Assembly (NCBI GenBank): GCA_023246995.1
Contig: JAHFHI010000023.1
Span: 1 to 9,908 of the forward strand
DNA length: 9,908 nucleotides
Direction of reading: 5' to 3'
DNA from: Candidatus Omnitrophota bacterium
GTDB taxonomy: Bacteria > Omnitrophota > Omnitrophia > Omnitrophales > Aquincolibacteriaceae
Under the pieces are notes generated by a model. The model saw nothing but the letters and a program-made list of their open reading frames with translations. It had not been told where the DNA came from and did no database searches. Made by a program: the position numbers and the translations under genes. Shown piece after piece: positions 1 to 6,636 of the stretch. Numbering within the stretch: position 1 is the first letter of the stretch; every line of letters begins with the position of its first letter.

Positions 1-20
1 CCCAGCTCTGGGAGGTCTAG
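1..20 (+). CDS. 3' end of an unidentified upstream gene (partial)
   Basis: The frame beginning at base 3 reads Q-L-W-E-V and stops at TAG (18-20), five bases before the ATG of the JAMM gene. GGAGG (11-15) sits inside these last codons and would serve as the ribosome binding site of the next gene, as in tightly packed operons. Prokaryotic JAMM proteases often follow a ubiquitin-like sulfur carrier, a ThiF/MoeB enzyme or a cysteine synthase, so one of these may lie upstream. Five residues cannot identify the product. Confidence 0.3.
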
Positions 21-25
21 GTCGG

Positions 26-490
26 ATGAAGATTCCAAAGGAGTATCTTGAGGCGGTCTGCGCCCAGGCCGAGACGGAATATCCGCGGGAGTGCTGCGGT
101 ATGATTCTTGGGCCGCGGGAGCCCAAGGACGCCTGGAGCCGCTTGAGACCCTGCCGCAATGTGCAGGACGCATATCACGGGCTGGATCCCGAAAATTTTC
201 CCAGAACGGCCAAGACCGCATATTTCATCGAACCCCGGGAGCTTTTAGAGATTCAAAAGGAGCTTCGGGTTCGGGGTGAGGAAATAAAAGTTATTTATCA
301 TTCCCACATTGATGCCGGAGCGTATTTTTCCGAAGAGGACACGCGAGTGGCCGCTCCGGAAGGCGAACCGGCTTATCCCGGCGTGGATTATCTGGTGGTT
401 TCGGTCCTGTCCGGAAAAGCCGCGGCGGCTTCGGTCTTTCGCTGGGATCCGTCACGAAAGGAGTTTTTTTCATGCGCCAGTCTTTTTTGA
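26..490 (+). CDS. JAMM/Mov34 (MPN) family metallopeptidase
   Basis: This 154-residue protein is a stand-alone JAB/MPN domain, the usual size for prokaryotic members. It carries the complete JAMM zinc-protease signature: E22 in PRECCG, then H92-S-H94, seven residues, S102 and D105 (HxHx7SxxD). Bacterial relatives such as Mec cleave amino acids or peptides from the C-terminus of ubiquitin-like sulfur-carrier proteins, often in cysteine or cofactor biosynthesis; that substrate is an inference here. The ATG at 26 is preceded by GGAGG at 11-15. The frame is open upstream, so a longer N-terminus is possible, but the tail of another gene occupies that space. The 3' end overlaps the methyltransferase gene by 19 bases, implying cotranscription. 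A cytoplasmic location is likely, since no signal peptide or membrane segment is visible. Confidence 0.85.
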   Translation: MKIPKEYLEAVCAQAETEYPRECCGMILGPREPKDAWSRLRPCRNVQDAYHGLDPENFPRTAKTAYFIEPRELLEIQKELRVRGEEIKVIYHSHIDAGAYFSEEDTRVAAPEGEPAYPGVDYLVVSVLSGKAAAASVFRWDPSRKEFFSCASLF

Positions 491-1512
491 ATCTGTTACG
501 GTGCCCGGAATGCTCGGGCGAGGACTGGGACCTTCAAGTCCAAGTCGAGGACGCATCTGAAGTGCGTCAGGGGAATCTTTGCTGCAAGCCCTGCGGCCGG
601 ACTTATCCCATTCAGGACGGAATTTTAAATGTCCTCGGGGATCTTCCCCCCGAAGTTTCTCACGAAAAGGAGCACGCCGAGAGTTTTTCCTATCTGGTCG
701 GGGAGGACGGCGAAAAACACCCGATTAACCGACAGACCCTGAACCGTTTCCGGGAGCTTTTTCTCACGCTCCCGGCCGGTGACGGGAGCCGGCACTTTCA
801 GCCCGGCGGCAGTTTCGACAATCAGGCCGGGAATGCCGAGCGATTTTTTAAAACGCTTGAGCTTCTGAAACTGACGGGTCAGGAGCGCGTGCTTGAAGTG
901 GGCGCGAGCTTCGGATGGAGCGCCTGGCGTTTTGCCCAGCGCGGCTGCGAAGTCGCGGCCCTGGATGTCACCAATTACCTCATGGCTTCGGACCTTTATT
1001 TTGAAAAGGACGGATCCTACTTTCACCGGCTGATGGCGGATATGAGCGTGCTGCCTTTCAAGGACGGCTCGTTTGACGTCATTTTTTCCCATTCCGTCAT
1101 TCACCATTGCAAGGAATTGAAAAAATTGTTCGCGGAGTTCCGCCGCGTGCTTCGCCCCGGCGGCCGGGTGGTCGCGCTTCACGAGTGCGCTTTCGGGCTC
1201 CTCGAAGATAAGGCCGGCGCGGCCCTGCAGGAAGCGATTGACGAGGGTTTTAATGAAAACGCCTACACCCTGCCGCAATGGAAAAAGGGCGCTTTGGAGG
1301 GCGGATTTCGCCGGGTGGATTTTCATTTTTTTTCGTTCATTGACGACTATGTTTACCGCAAGAAACATCGCGGCGCTCCCATGCGCGGCAAACTGAAACT
1401 GGCCTGCTGGATTCAGAGTCAGATCTGGCTAAACAGCCTTCTGAACATTTTAAGTATATGGCCCAGGATTATTTTCCGGCCCAAATCCTGGATGATGACG
1501 GCGGTAAAATAA
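472..1512 (+). CDS. Trm112-like zinc domain plus class I SAM methyltransferase
   Basis: This 346-residue protein has two recognisable parts. Residues 1-55 resemble the Trm112p family, with C11-P-E-C14 and C38-K-P-C41-G forming a likely zinc knuckle. Residues about 138-240 are a class I SAM-dependent methyltransferase: motif I is VLEVGASFGW (140-149), an acidic residue follows at D165 (motif II), then FDVIFSHSVIHHC (201-213) and the post-motif LRPGGR (227-232). The C-terminal ~100 residues are rich in aromatic and basic residues (R/K-rich 295-310, W/I-rich 313-340) and match nothing I recognise; they may bind a membrane or a lipid substrate. AAAGGAG at 457-463 is well placed for the ATG at 472, although that start lies inside the JAMM gene. 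The substrate is unknown. The PAP2 phosphatase next door makes a lipid-linked substrate conceivable, but this is inference. Confidence 0.8.
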   Translation: MRQSFLNLLRCPECSGEDWDLQVQVEDASEVRQGNLCCKPCGRTYPIQDGILNVLGDLPPEVSHEKEHAESFSYLVGEDGEKHPINRQTLNRFRELFLTLPAGDGSRHFQPGGSFDNQAGNAERFFKTLELLKLTGQERVLEVGASFGWSAWRFAQRGCEVAALDVTNYLMASDLYFEKDGSYFHRLMADMSVLPFKDGSFDVIFSHSVIHHCKELKKLFAEFRRVLRPGGRVVALHECAFGLLEDKAGAALQEAIDEGFNENAYTLPQWKKGALEGGFRRVDFHFFSFIDDYVYRKKHRGAPMRGKLKLACWIQSQIWLNSLLNILSIWPRIIFRPKSWMMTAVK

Positions 1513-1522
1513 GCGGCTTTGC

Positions 1523-2086
1523 ATGGCAGGCCTTTTAGAGATCGACCGGAAAATTTTTCTCTTCGTAAACGGGCTTGGGGATCCACGGCTTGACTGGGCC
1601 CTTGGTTTTGCCACCCATTTCGGCCAGCCCGTGATTCTGGGAGTCCTTCTTCTGGCAGGTGTCTTCTTTTGGGACCGGCGGCATTGGCGCATCCGGGGTG
1701 CTTTTTTTGCGGTAAATCTGCTTATGCTTGAGGCGGCCACGCAGCTTTTCAAAGGGATGGTGATGCGGCCCCGGCCCTTCGAGGCTTTTCCCGAAATGAC
1801 GGTGCGGGTGTTATTCGATCTACCGCAGAGCGCCTCCTTCCCCTCGGGCCACGCGGCCGCCAGTTTTGCCGTGGCTTTACTGCTTGTGCGTGTCTATGGC
1901 AAGAAATTCAGAATTTTTTATCTTGCGGCATTTTGGATTGCCTTGAGCCGCATCTACGTGGGAGTGCATTATCCTTCCGATGTAGCGGCAGGGGCCTTGC
2001 TCGGACTTTTTGGGGCGGATATCCTCTGGAGATTGACGGGCCGGTTTTTTAAACTAAGAGCAAGCCGGCTGACTTTAGAACCTTGA
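1523..2086 (+). CDS. PAP2-family membrane phosphatase (undecaprenyl-PP phosphatase-like)
   Basis: This is a 187-residue integral membrane protein with all three phosphatidic-acid-phosphatase motifs: KX6RP (K77 to R84-P85), PSGH (107-110), and SRX5HX3D (S142-R143, H149, D153). Hydrophobic stretches at about 35-50, 58-76, 111-124, 131-142 and 154-170 fit the usual multi-pass topology. Family members remove phosphate from lipid phosphates on the periplasmic side, for example recycling undecaprenyl diphosphate (PgpB/BcrC type) or dephosphorylating phosphatidylglycerol phosphate. Sequence alone does not separate these substrates. It starts 10 bases after the methyltransferase stop, so it probably belongs to the same operon, but no clear Shine-Dalgarno is visible. 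Its stop codon lies inside the inverted repeat that follows. Confidence 0.88.
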   Translation: MAGLLEIDRKIFLFVNGLGDPRLDWALGFATHFGQPVILGVLLLAGVFFWDRRHWRIRGAFFAVNLLMLEAATQLFKGMVMRPRPFEAFPEMTVRVLFDLPQSASFPSGHAAASFAVALLLVRVYGKKFRIFYLAAFWIALSRIYVGVHYPSDVAAGALLGLFGADILWRLTGRFFKLRASRLTLEP

Positions 2087-2166
2087 GTTTGGCACTTTTC
2101 CCCCTCTCCCCATAGGGTCGAAGGATATTCCGAAAAAAGTGCCAAACTTGAGTTAGAACCCTAAAG
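2073..2166. repeat. 94-bp imperfect inverted repeat between convergent genes
   Basis: The core arms AGTTTGGCACTTTT (2086-2099) and AAAAGTGCCAAACT (2135-2148) are perfectly complementary over 14 bp. Two G-T wobbles and two Watson-Crick pairs extend the stem to 2082-2152. A second pair of arms, CTTTAG (2073-2078) and CTAAAG (2161-2166), bounds the element. The 35-base loop is C-rich, then mixed. The element covers the stop codon of the PAP2 gene and ends 10 bases before the yifB stop. The long loop and lack of a T-run after the stem make it a poor standard terminator. A REP/MITE-like dispersed repeat or bidirectional 3'-end stabiliser is more likely. Confidence 0.6.
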
Positions 2167-2175
2167 CGGAAAACG

Positions 2176-3690
2176 TTACCACTGGCGGTCAAGGAAGCGG
2201 TACTGAACCGCTTCGGCAACATGCTCGGCTTGAATTCTCTCGGCCCCGGCCAGATCCGCGACGGTGCGCGAGACCTTGAGGATTTTGTAGTAGGCCCTCG
2301 CGCTAAGGCGCAGCTCCTGGACCGCTTTTTGCAAAAGTTTTTCTCCCGCGCCATCCAGCCTGCAATGTTCCCGCAGATCCTTGGCGCGCATAAGCCCGTT
2401 GACGCGGAGAGCTCTTTGGGCGAAACGCCGGCTTTGGCACTCTCTGGTCATCAAAACGCGTGTGCGGATTTTCTCGGAACTCTCGCCAGGGGCGTCGCTT
2501 GAAAGGCTTTGGATTTCAAGGCTCGCGACTTCCACATGCAGGTCGATCCTGTCGAGGATGGGTCCGGAGATTTTGGCCTTATAGCGAGCGATTTGAACGC
2601 TCGAACAGCGGCAGGCTCTTTTACGGTCTCCGAGATAACCGCACGGGCACGGATTCATGGCGCAGACCATGAGAAACCGCGCGGGAAAAGTGAGCTGCAT
2701 TTTGGCCCGTGAGACCGTGACCTCCCCGTCTTCAAGCGGTCCCCGAAGGCTTTCAAGAACATCCCGGTGGAATTCCGGAAACTCGTCGAGGAAAAGAACG
2801 CCATGATGGGCCAGCGAGATTTCCCCGGGTTTTGGCCAGGGCCCGCCTCCGATAAGCGCCGCCGGGGAAATGGAGTGATGGGGCGCGCGAAAAGGCCGCT
2901 CTTGCATAAGCCTCGGCGGTTGATGCCCTCCGGCGACGCTATAAATTTTTGTGATTTCAAGCATCTCGTCGGATTCAAGCGGAGGCAGAATGGTCGGGAT
3001 TCTCCGGCTCAACATGCTTTTGCCCGACCCCGGGGCGCCGATGAAAAGGAGATTATGGTTCCCGGCCACGGCAATTTCAATGGCCCGTCTCGCGTAAAGC
3101 TGGCCTTTGACCTCCGCGTAATCGACATGAGCTTCCCCGGCCGGGCCCGCAATCGGGAGGGAATCATTTAAAGGCTCCAGGGCTTCTTCACCGCGCAGCC
3201 ATGCGACGACTTGTTTCAGGGTTTGAACGCCCAAAACGCAGGCCTCTTTTTCCAGTTTTGCTTCCAGCGCGTTCCCATAGGGAAAGACAAAGGTTCTTTT
3301 ACCCTTAAGACCGGAAGCCACGCAAAGAGCCCCCTTGAAGGGCCGGATCGATCCGTCGAGGGCAAGCTCTCCCAGAAAAACATGATTTTTAAGGCTTTCC
3401 GGGGAGATGATCCCGTTAGCGGCCAGAATTCCGAGCGCCATGGGCAGGTCAAAGGCCGCACCTTCTTTTTTGATATCAGCCGGGGCCAGATTGATCGTAA
3501 TTTTTTCAACCGGGAAGCGGAACCCGGTATTTTTAATCGCGGCCCGAACCCTTTCGCGGGATTCTTTAACGCTGGCATCCGGAAGCCCTACCACGATAAA
3601 CTGGGGCAGGCCGTGGCTCACGTCGACTTCTATTTTTACGGAATAGGCATTCAGCCCAAGGCACGCGGCGCTTTCAACACAAGTGATCAT
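2176..3690 (-). CDS. yifB: YifB/ComM-type Mg-chelatase-like AAA+ ATPase
   Basis: This 504-residue protein is full length for the YifB/ComM family. Order of domains: an N-terminal ChlI-like fold (about 1-165, with the typical HGLPQFIVVGLPDASVKESR segment), an AAA+ core with Walker A GAPGSGKS (218-225) and Walker B VLFLDE (298-303), the cysteine cluster CPCGYLGD...CRC (348-362), the LDRIDLHVEV sensor/arginine region (379-388), and a C-terminal Mg-chelatase helical domain (about 415-500). ComM is known as a hexameric helicase that promotes branch migration during integration of incoming DNA in natural transformation; YifB is its widespread homologue. The ATG is followed by the usual family N-terminus and an in-frame TAG lies four codons upstream, which fixes the start. 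Only a weak AAGG lies upstream of it. It is divergent from the DUF212 operon across 101 AT-rich bases, and convergent with the PAP2 gene. Confidence 0.95.
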   Translation of the reverse strand: MITCVESAACLGLNAYSVKIEVDVSHGLPQFIVVGLPDASVKESRERVRAAIKNTGFRFPVEKITINLAPADIKKEGAAFDLPMALGILAANGIISPESLKNHVFLGELALDGSIRPFKGALCVASGLKGKRTFVFPYGNALEAKLEKEACVLGVQTLKQVVAWLRGEEALEPLNDSLPIAGPAGEAHVDYAEVKGQLYARRAIEIAVAGNHNLLFIGAPGSGKSMLSRRIPTILPPLESDEMLEITKIYSVAGGHQPPRLMQERPFRAPHHSISPAALIGGGPWPKPGEISLAHHGVLFLDEFPEFHRDVLESLRGPLEDGEVTVSRAKMQLTFPARFLMVCAMNPCPCGYLGDRKRACRCSSVQIARYKAKISGPILDRIDLHVEVASLEIQSLSSDAPGESSEKIRTRVLMTRECQSRRFAQRALRVNGLMRAKDLREHCRLDGAGEKLLQKAVQELRLSARAYYKILKVSRTVADLAGAERIQAEHVAEAVQYRFLDRQW

Positions 3691-3771
3691 GGACTAAAGA
3701 CCTTGCATTTTAGGAAGGGCACTTTTATAATCAAACCACTTAGGGTATATAGTTAATAATCATAAACGATA

Positions 3772-3777
3772 TATAAT
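3772..3777 (+). promoter_or_regulatory. Consensus -10 box (TATAAT) before the DUF212 operon
   Basis: TATAAT occurs within the AT-rich spacer between yifB and the DUF212 gene. No good -35 hexamer is seen 16-18 bases upstream, although the region is AT-rich. Transcription from it would start near 3784-3786, only about six to eight bases before the proposed TTG start, giving an almost leaderless message. Confidence 0.4.
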
Positions 3778-3791
3778 TTAATCATATTCCC

Positions 3792-4283
3792 TTGGGTTTT
3801 GTCAATCCCTTGCTTCTCACTCAAGATCCGTCATTCCAAGCGCCCTTTTTAGAGGAGCGCGCCTATAGTGCTGTTTTTGTAAGCTGGCTTGCCGCCCAGC
3901 TGATCAAACTTGTGCGCAGCGGCTGGCAAATAAAGCGTTTCAACCTAAACTGGCTTTTTAATACCGGCGGAATGCCGAGCGCGCATTCGGCCACGGTTTC
4001 GTGTCTGGCTACGGTCACGGGGCTTTATTACGGTTTTGGAAGCATGCCCTTTCTCCTGGTGCTCATTTTTACGATCATTATCATGTTTGATGCGACGGGG
4101 GTGCGTCGTAACGTGGGCCGCCAGGCAAGAATCCTCAATAAAATGCTCGATGACCTGTACGAAAAAGGACAGGTGGCCGAGCAGCGTCTTAAGGAGCTTC
4201 TTGGGCATACGCCGGTCGAGGTGTTTGCCGGCGCGTTTCTCGGAATTTTAATCGGATATTTATTTTGCGGCGGGAAACAATGA
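3792..4283 (+). CDS. DUF212 (divergent PAP2-family) membrane protein
   Basis: This 163-residue membrane protein matches the DUF212 family, which is related to acid phosphatases/vanadium haloperoxidases. Diagnostic segments are LFNTGGMPSAHSATVS (55-70, a PSxHS variant of the PAP2 motif), MFDATGVRRNVGRQARILN (98-116), and LLGHTPVEVFAGAFLGILIG (137-156). Hydrophobic spans at about 26-40, 64-80, 84-99 and 143-158 suggest four membrane helices. The family is thought to act on a lipid phosphate, but its reaction is not firmly established. The start is uncertain: TTG at 3792 has no Shine-Dalgarno, and an in-frame TAA at 3774-3776 limits upstream extension. A second TTG occurs at 3810. The stop overlaps the ATG of the next gene (ATGA, 4280-4283), so the two are translationally coupled. 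Confidence 0.85.
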   Translation: MGFVNPLLLTQDPSFQAPFLEERAYSAVFVSWLAAQLIKLVRSGWQIKRFNLNWLFNTGGMPSAHSATVSCLATVTGLYYGFGSMPFLLVLIFTIIIMFDATGVRRNVGRQARILNKMLDDLYEKGQVAEQRLKELLGHTPVEVFAGAFLGILIGYLFCGGKQ

Positions 4284-5098
4284 CAAAAACAAGATTTTTT
4301 TGGTTCCTTTTCCTGGGGCTCCTTCCGGCATCTTTTCTTAGAGCCGAGGTTTCCGGTGCGAGTGCCGCGCAAAGCGCTGGAGCCGCGGAGGATTCGGCCG
4401 CGGCCTTGATTCAAAAGACAGAGAAGCTCGAAAAAAATGGCAACGCGATTGAGGCGCAAAAAGCTTTCGAGGCTTATTTAAAGCGCTCCGGCCGGCCGGA
4501 GGGTCCCAAAACACGCAAGATTCAAAATGCTTATGAGAAATTAAACTTCCGCCTGCTCAACTCAAAGGCCCTCATGCCCGGAAGTAAAATGGTGGAAGTG
4601 GCTGCCGGCGACAGCCTTTATGTCATCGCCCGCAAATACAAAACCACGGTGGACTTGATTAAAAAGAGCAATGGCTTAAAGAAAGATACGATCTACCCCG
4701 GCATGAAGCTTAAAGTCGTCTCCGGGACTTTTTCAATCAAGGTGGACAAATCTCAAAACATTCTCCGGCTTTTTCTCGACGATAAACCCATGAAAACCTA
4801 TCGTGTGTCCACAGGAACCCAGAATGGCACGCCGGCCGGGGATTTTAAGATCGTCCACAAACTTGAAAACCCCACATGGTACAAAGCCGGCGCCGTGATT
4901 CCTTCCGGGAGCCCTAAAAACTTTCTCGGAACCCGGTGGCTTGGGTTTGATTATCCCGGCTACGGAATCCACGGGACCGTGAACCCCGAGACCATCGGGC
5001 AGCAGGTGACCTCCGGCTGCGTGAGGCTCCGCAACGAAGATGTTGAGGAGCTTTACCCGATTGTTCCCGAAGGCACTCAAGTGACGATTACCGATTGA
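4280..5098 (+). CDS. Exported LysM-domain L,D-transpeptidase (YkuD family)
   Basis: This 272-residue protein is predicted to be exported and to remodel peptidoglycan by forming 3-3 crosslinks or attaching proteins. A signal peptide spans about residues 1-22 (basic MTKTR, then a hydrophobic core ending LLPASFLRA). Residues 37-95 form a short helical TPR-like segment. A LysM domain follows at about 104-147 (VEVAAGDSLYVIARKYKTT...IYPGMKLKVV). The YkuD catalytic domain is 151-272, with the active-site pattern H231-G, then S245-G246-C247-V-R-L; C247 is the expected nucleophile. The ATG at 4280 is preferred over an in-frame TTG at 4265 because it starts the signal peptide exactly and overlaps the upstream stop as ATGA. 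The stop TGA (5096-5098) shares its last base with the accA ATG. Confidence 0.92.
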   Translation: MTKTRFFWFLFLGLLPASFLRAEVSGASAAQSAGAAEDSAAALIQKTEKLEKNGNAIEAQKAFEAYLKRSGRPEGPKTRKIQNAYEKLNFRLLNSKALMPGSKMVEVAAGDSLYVIARKYKTTVDLIKKSNGLKKDTIYPGMKLKVVSGTFSIKVDKSQNILRLFLDDKPMKTYRVSTGTQNGTPAGDFKIVHKLENPTWYKAGAVIPSGSPKNFLGTRWLGFDYPGYGIHGTVNPETIGQQVTSGCVRLRNEDVEELYPIVPEGTQVTITD

Positions 5099-6159
5099 TG
5101 GACACCCCCGCCAAGCCTCGAAAAATAAAATCCGAAGGAGCTTCGGCTAACGAGCCCTCCGGGAAGAGACAGAAAATCAAGCTCGGGACCCGCGAGCTTG
5201 TCGACACCTGCCTGCCTTTTGAACGTCCGGTCCTTGAGCTTGAAAAGAAAATCAATGAGCTGCGGCACAGTTCGGACAACGGCATTGATTTGAGCGGGGA
5301 GCTCAAGAGCGCGGAAAAGAAACTGGAGAAAGCGCTGAAGGACATCTATGACACGCTCACCCCGTGGCAGAGAGTTCAGGTCGCACGCCATCCTTTGAGG
5401 CCCTATACCCTTGACTATATCAAATACCTGACTACGGATTTTTTGGAGTTTCACGGGGACCGGCGTTTCAGTGATGACAAGGCGATCGTGGTGGGATTTG
5501 CCAAATGGCGGGGCCGGGACCCGATCTGCGTGATCGGCCATCAAAAGGGCCGCGATACCAAAGAAAATCTCATGAGAAGCTTTGGGAGCGCCCATCCGGA
5601 AGGGTATCGCAAGGCCATCCGGGTGATGCGTTTGGCCGAAAAGGCCGGATGTCCGATCCTGTGCTTTGTGGACACCCCAGGGGCCTATCCCGGGATCGGA
5701 GCCGAGGAAAGAGGCCAGGCAGAGGCCATTGCGAGCAATCTTCGGGAAATGGCCGGGCTTTGTGTGCCCATTGTCGTGGTTGTGATCGGAGAAGGAGGGA
5801 GCGGAGGCGCTCTCGGGATTGCCGTGGGCGATAAAATCCTGGTTCTTGAAAACGCCTATTACTCGGTGATTTCTCCGGAAGGCTGCGCCGCTATTCTTTG
5901 GAAAGACACCGCCCGGTCGCCGGATGCGGCCAATGCCCTTAAACTCACAGCCCGAGAGCTCCTCGAGCTCGGTGTGATCGATGAAATGGTCCCTGAACCT
6001 CTCGGGGGAGCCCACAGAGACTTTCAGGAGACCGCGGAAAACATTCGCAGTGCCGTTGACAAAGCCTTTGAAGAACTAAAGGCTATCCCCAAGCGGGAGC
6101 TTCCGGAAAAGCGTTATGAGAAGTTCCGCAAGATGGGTTCTTTTACCACCAAGAAGTAA
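5098..6159 (+). CDS. accA: Acetyl-CoA carboxylase carboxyltransferase subunit alpha
   Basis: AccA pairs with AccD to transfer carboxyl from carboxybiotin on AccB to acetyl-CoA, giving malonyl-CoA for fatty acid synthesis in the cytoplasm. Family segments are clear: FERPVLELEKKINEL (41-55), PWQRVQVARHPLRPYTLDYI (89-108), FLEFHGDRRFSDD (115-127), GHQKGRDTKEN (147-157), VDTPGAYPG (191-199), the oxyanion-hole motif GEGGSGGALG (231-240), and SPEGCAAILW (259-268). At 353 residues it is longer than the E. coli protein (319), mostly through a Lys-rich N-terminal extension of about 35 residues. The ATG at 5098 overlaps the preceding TGA by one base; a TTG at 5095 would add one residue and is less likely. 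No accD is seen nearby, so that subunit must be encoded elsewhere. Coupling to an L,D-transpeptidase gene would link lipid and wall synthesis, but this is inference. Confidence 0.97.
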   Translation: MDTPAKPRKIKSEGASANEPSGKRQKIKLGTRELVDTCLPFERPVLELEKKINELRHSSDNGIDLSGELKSAEKKLEKALKDIYDTLTPWQRVQVARHPLRPYTLDYIKYLTTDFLEFHGDRRFSDDKAIVVGFAKWRGRDPICVIGHQKGRDTKENLMRSFGSAHPEGYRKAIRVMRLAEKAGCPILCFVDTPGAYPGIGAEERGQAEAIASNLREMAGLCVPIVVVVIGEGGSGGALGIAVGDKILVLENAYYSVISPEGCAAILWKDTARSPDAANALKLTARELLELGVIDEMVPEPLGGAHRDFQETAENIRSAVDKAFEELKAIPKRELPEKRYEKFRKMGSFTTKK

Positions 6160-6185
6160 GCCTCCCCTTAAAACCACAGGCAGAG

Positions 6186-6247
6186 TCTCCTAGCTCAAGG
6201 GTGTCTTCTATGCAAAAGGGGAGGGCACCCCTAGAGAGGCTTTTTTT
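6186..6247 (+). terminator. Likely intrinsic terminator after accA
   Basis: A compound hairpin precedes seven T residues (6241-6247). The outer stem pairs TCTCCTAG (6186-6193, one bulged C) with CTAGAGA (6231-6237). The inner stem pairs GGGTGTC (6199-6205) with GGCACCC (6224-6230, one G-T wobble). A competing pairing joins 6160-6169 to 6216-6226. The T-run lies inside the end of the opposing gene. No free energy was computed. Confidence 0.55.
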
Positions 6248-6551
6248 CGAGGAATTTCGAGAAGCGCTTTTTCAGTCGCATAAGCCTGGTAAAGGTCCCG
6301 GTTTCTTTAAGAACCTCCTTCAGGGTATGCTCGGGAACATCCAAGAGAGCGACCTCGCTCACCCGTTTAATCTGGGCGGGATACATGCGGACAAGCTCGC
6401 AGGTGGTGAGCCGCTTTTTGAATTTTAGGTAAAACAGCCGATCGTAGGTCATAAGATTTTCAGAATTATATATCGTCCAATCCAAAGTTTCCTGAATCCC
6501 ATCCCTCGTCAGAATATCCCAACTTATAGTGGGTTCGGTTTTTAGGACCAC
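6231..6551 (-). CDS. Hypothetical protein, function unknown
   Basis: This is a 106-residue reading frame from GTG (6551-6549) to TAG (6233-6231) with no family I can name. The composition looks protein-like: a mixed N-terminal half with TLDWTIYNSENLMTYDRLFYL (23-43), then a basic, probably helical C-terminal half (about 80-103) ending TRLMRLKKRFSKFLEKK. No signal peptide or membrane span is evident, and the basic C-terminus could bind nucleic acid. Support for expression is a - strand promoter-like pair upstream (TTTACA, 17-base spacer, TATAAA) whose -35 lies in a perfect palindrome. Against it, there is no Shine-Dalgarno before the GTG, and the next ATG (residue 34) would remove a third of the protein. 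It is divergent from the lipoprotein-MerR-fliA operon and convergent with accA. Confidence 0.5.
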   Translation of the reverse strand: MVLKTEPTISWDILTRDGIQETLDWTIYNSENLMTYDRLFYLKFKKRLTTCELVRMYPAQIKRVSEVALLDVPEHTLKEVLKETGTFTRLMRLKKRFSKFLEKKPL

Positions 6552-6588
6552 AATTGCTAGAACTTGAGAAAAAAAGAAAGAAAAAGCC

Positions 6589-6617
6589 TTGACTTAAAAT
6601 TTTTTAATTTATAAAGT
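6589..6617 (+). promoter_or_regulatory. Candidate promoter of the lipoprotein-merR-fliA operon
   Basis: TTGACT (6589-6594, five of six matches to TTGACA) is followed after 17 bases by TAAAGT (6612-6617), or after a short 15-base spacer by TATAAA (6610-6615). The assignment of the -10 is uncertain. TTTATAAA (6608-6615) is itself palindromic and would serve promoters on both strands. The 25-bp palindrome covers the expected transcription start, which suits repression. Confidence 0.45.
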
Positions 6618-6636
6618 GTGATTTACATAATGTAAA
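6608..6636 (-). promoter_or_regulatory. Sigma-70-type promoter for the 6231-6551 gene
   Basis: Read on the - strand, TTTACA (6636-6631) is followed after exactly 17 bases by TATAAA (6613-6608), five of six consensus matches in each box. Transcription would start near 6601, leaving a leader of about 50 bases before the GTG. The -35 box lies within the right arm of the 25-bp palindrome, so a protein bound there should block this promoter. Confidence 0.5.

Noticed and set aside
625..1368. A 247-codon open frame on the - strand opposite the methyltransferase
   Set aside because: It mirrors the real methyltransferase frame, and its translation is rich in Lys, Arg and Ala with no recognisable fold.
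2086..2148. Ordinary intrinsic terminator after the PAP2 gene
   Set aside because: The loop is 35 bases and no T-run follows the right arm on the + strand, so it does not meet the usual terminator form.
3692..3710. Four-codon leader frame (M-Q-G-L-stop) before yifB
   Set aside because: It is too short to carry a regulatory peptide signal and has no supporting RNA structure; it most likely arises by chance.
5077..6015. A 312-codon open frame on the - strand opposite accA
   Set aside because: It lies wholly opposite a clear accA gene, its translation is His/Pro/Gly-rich without any domain pattern, and it has no ribosome binding site.
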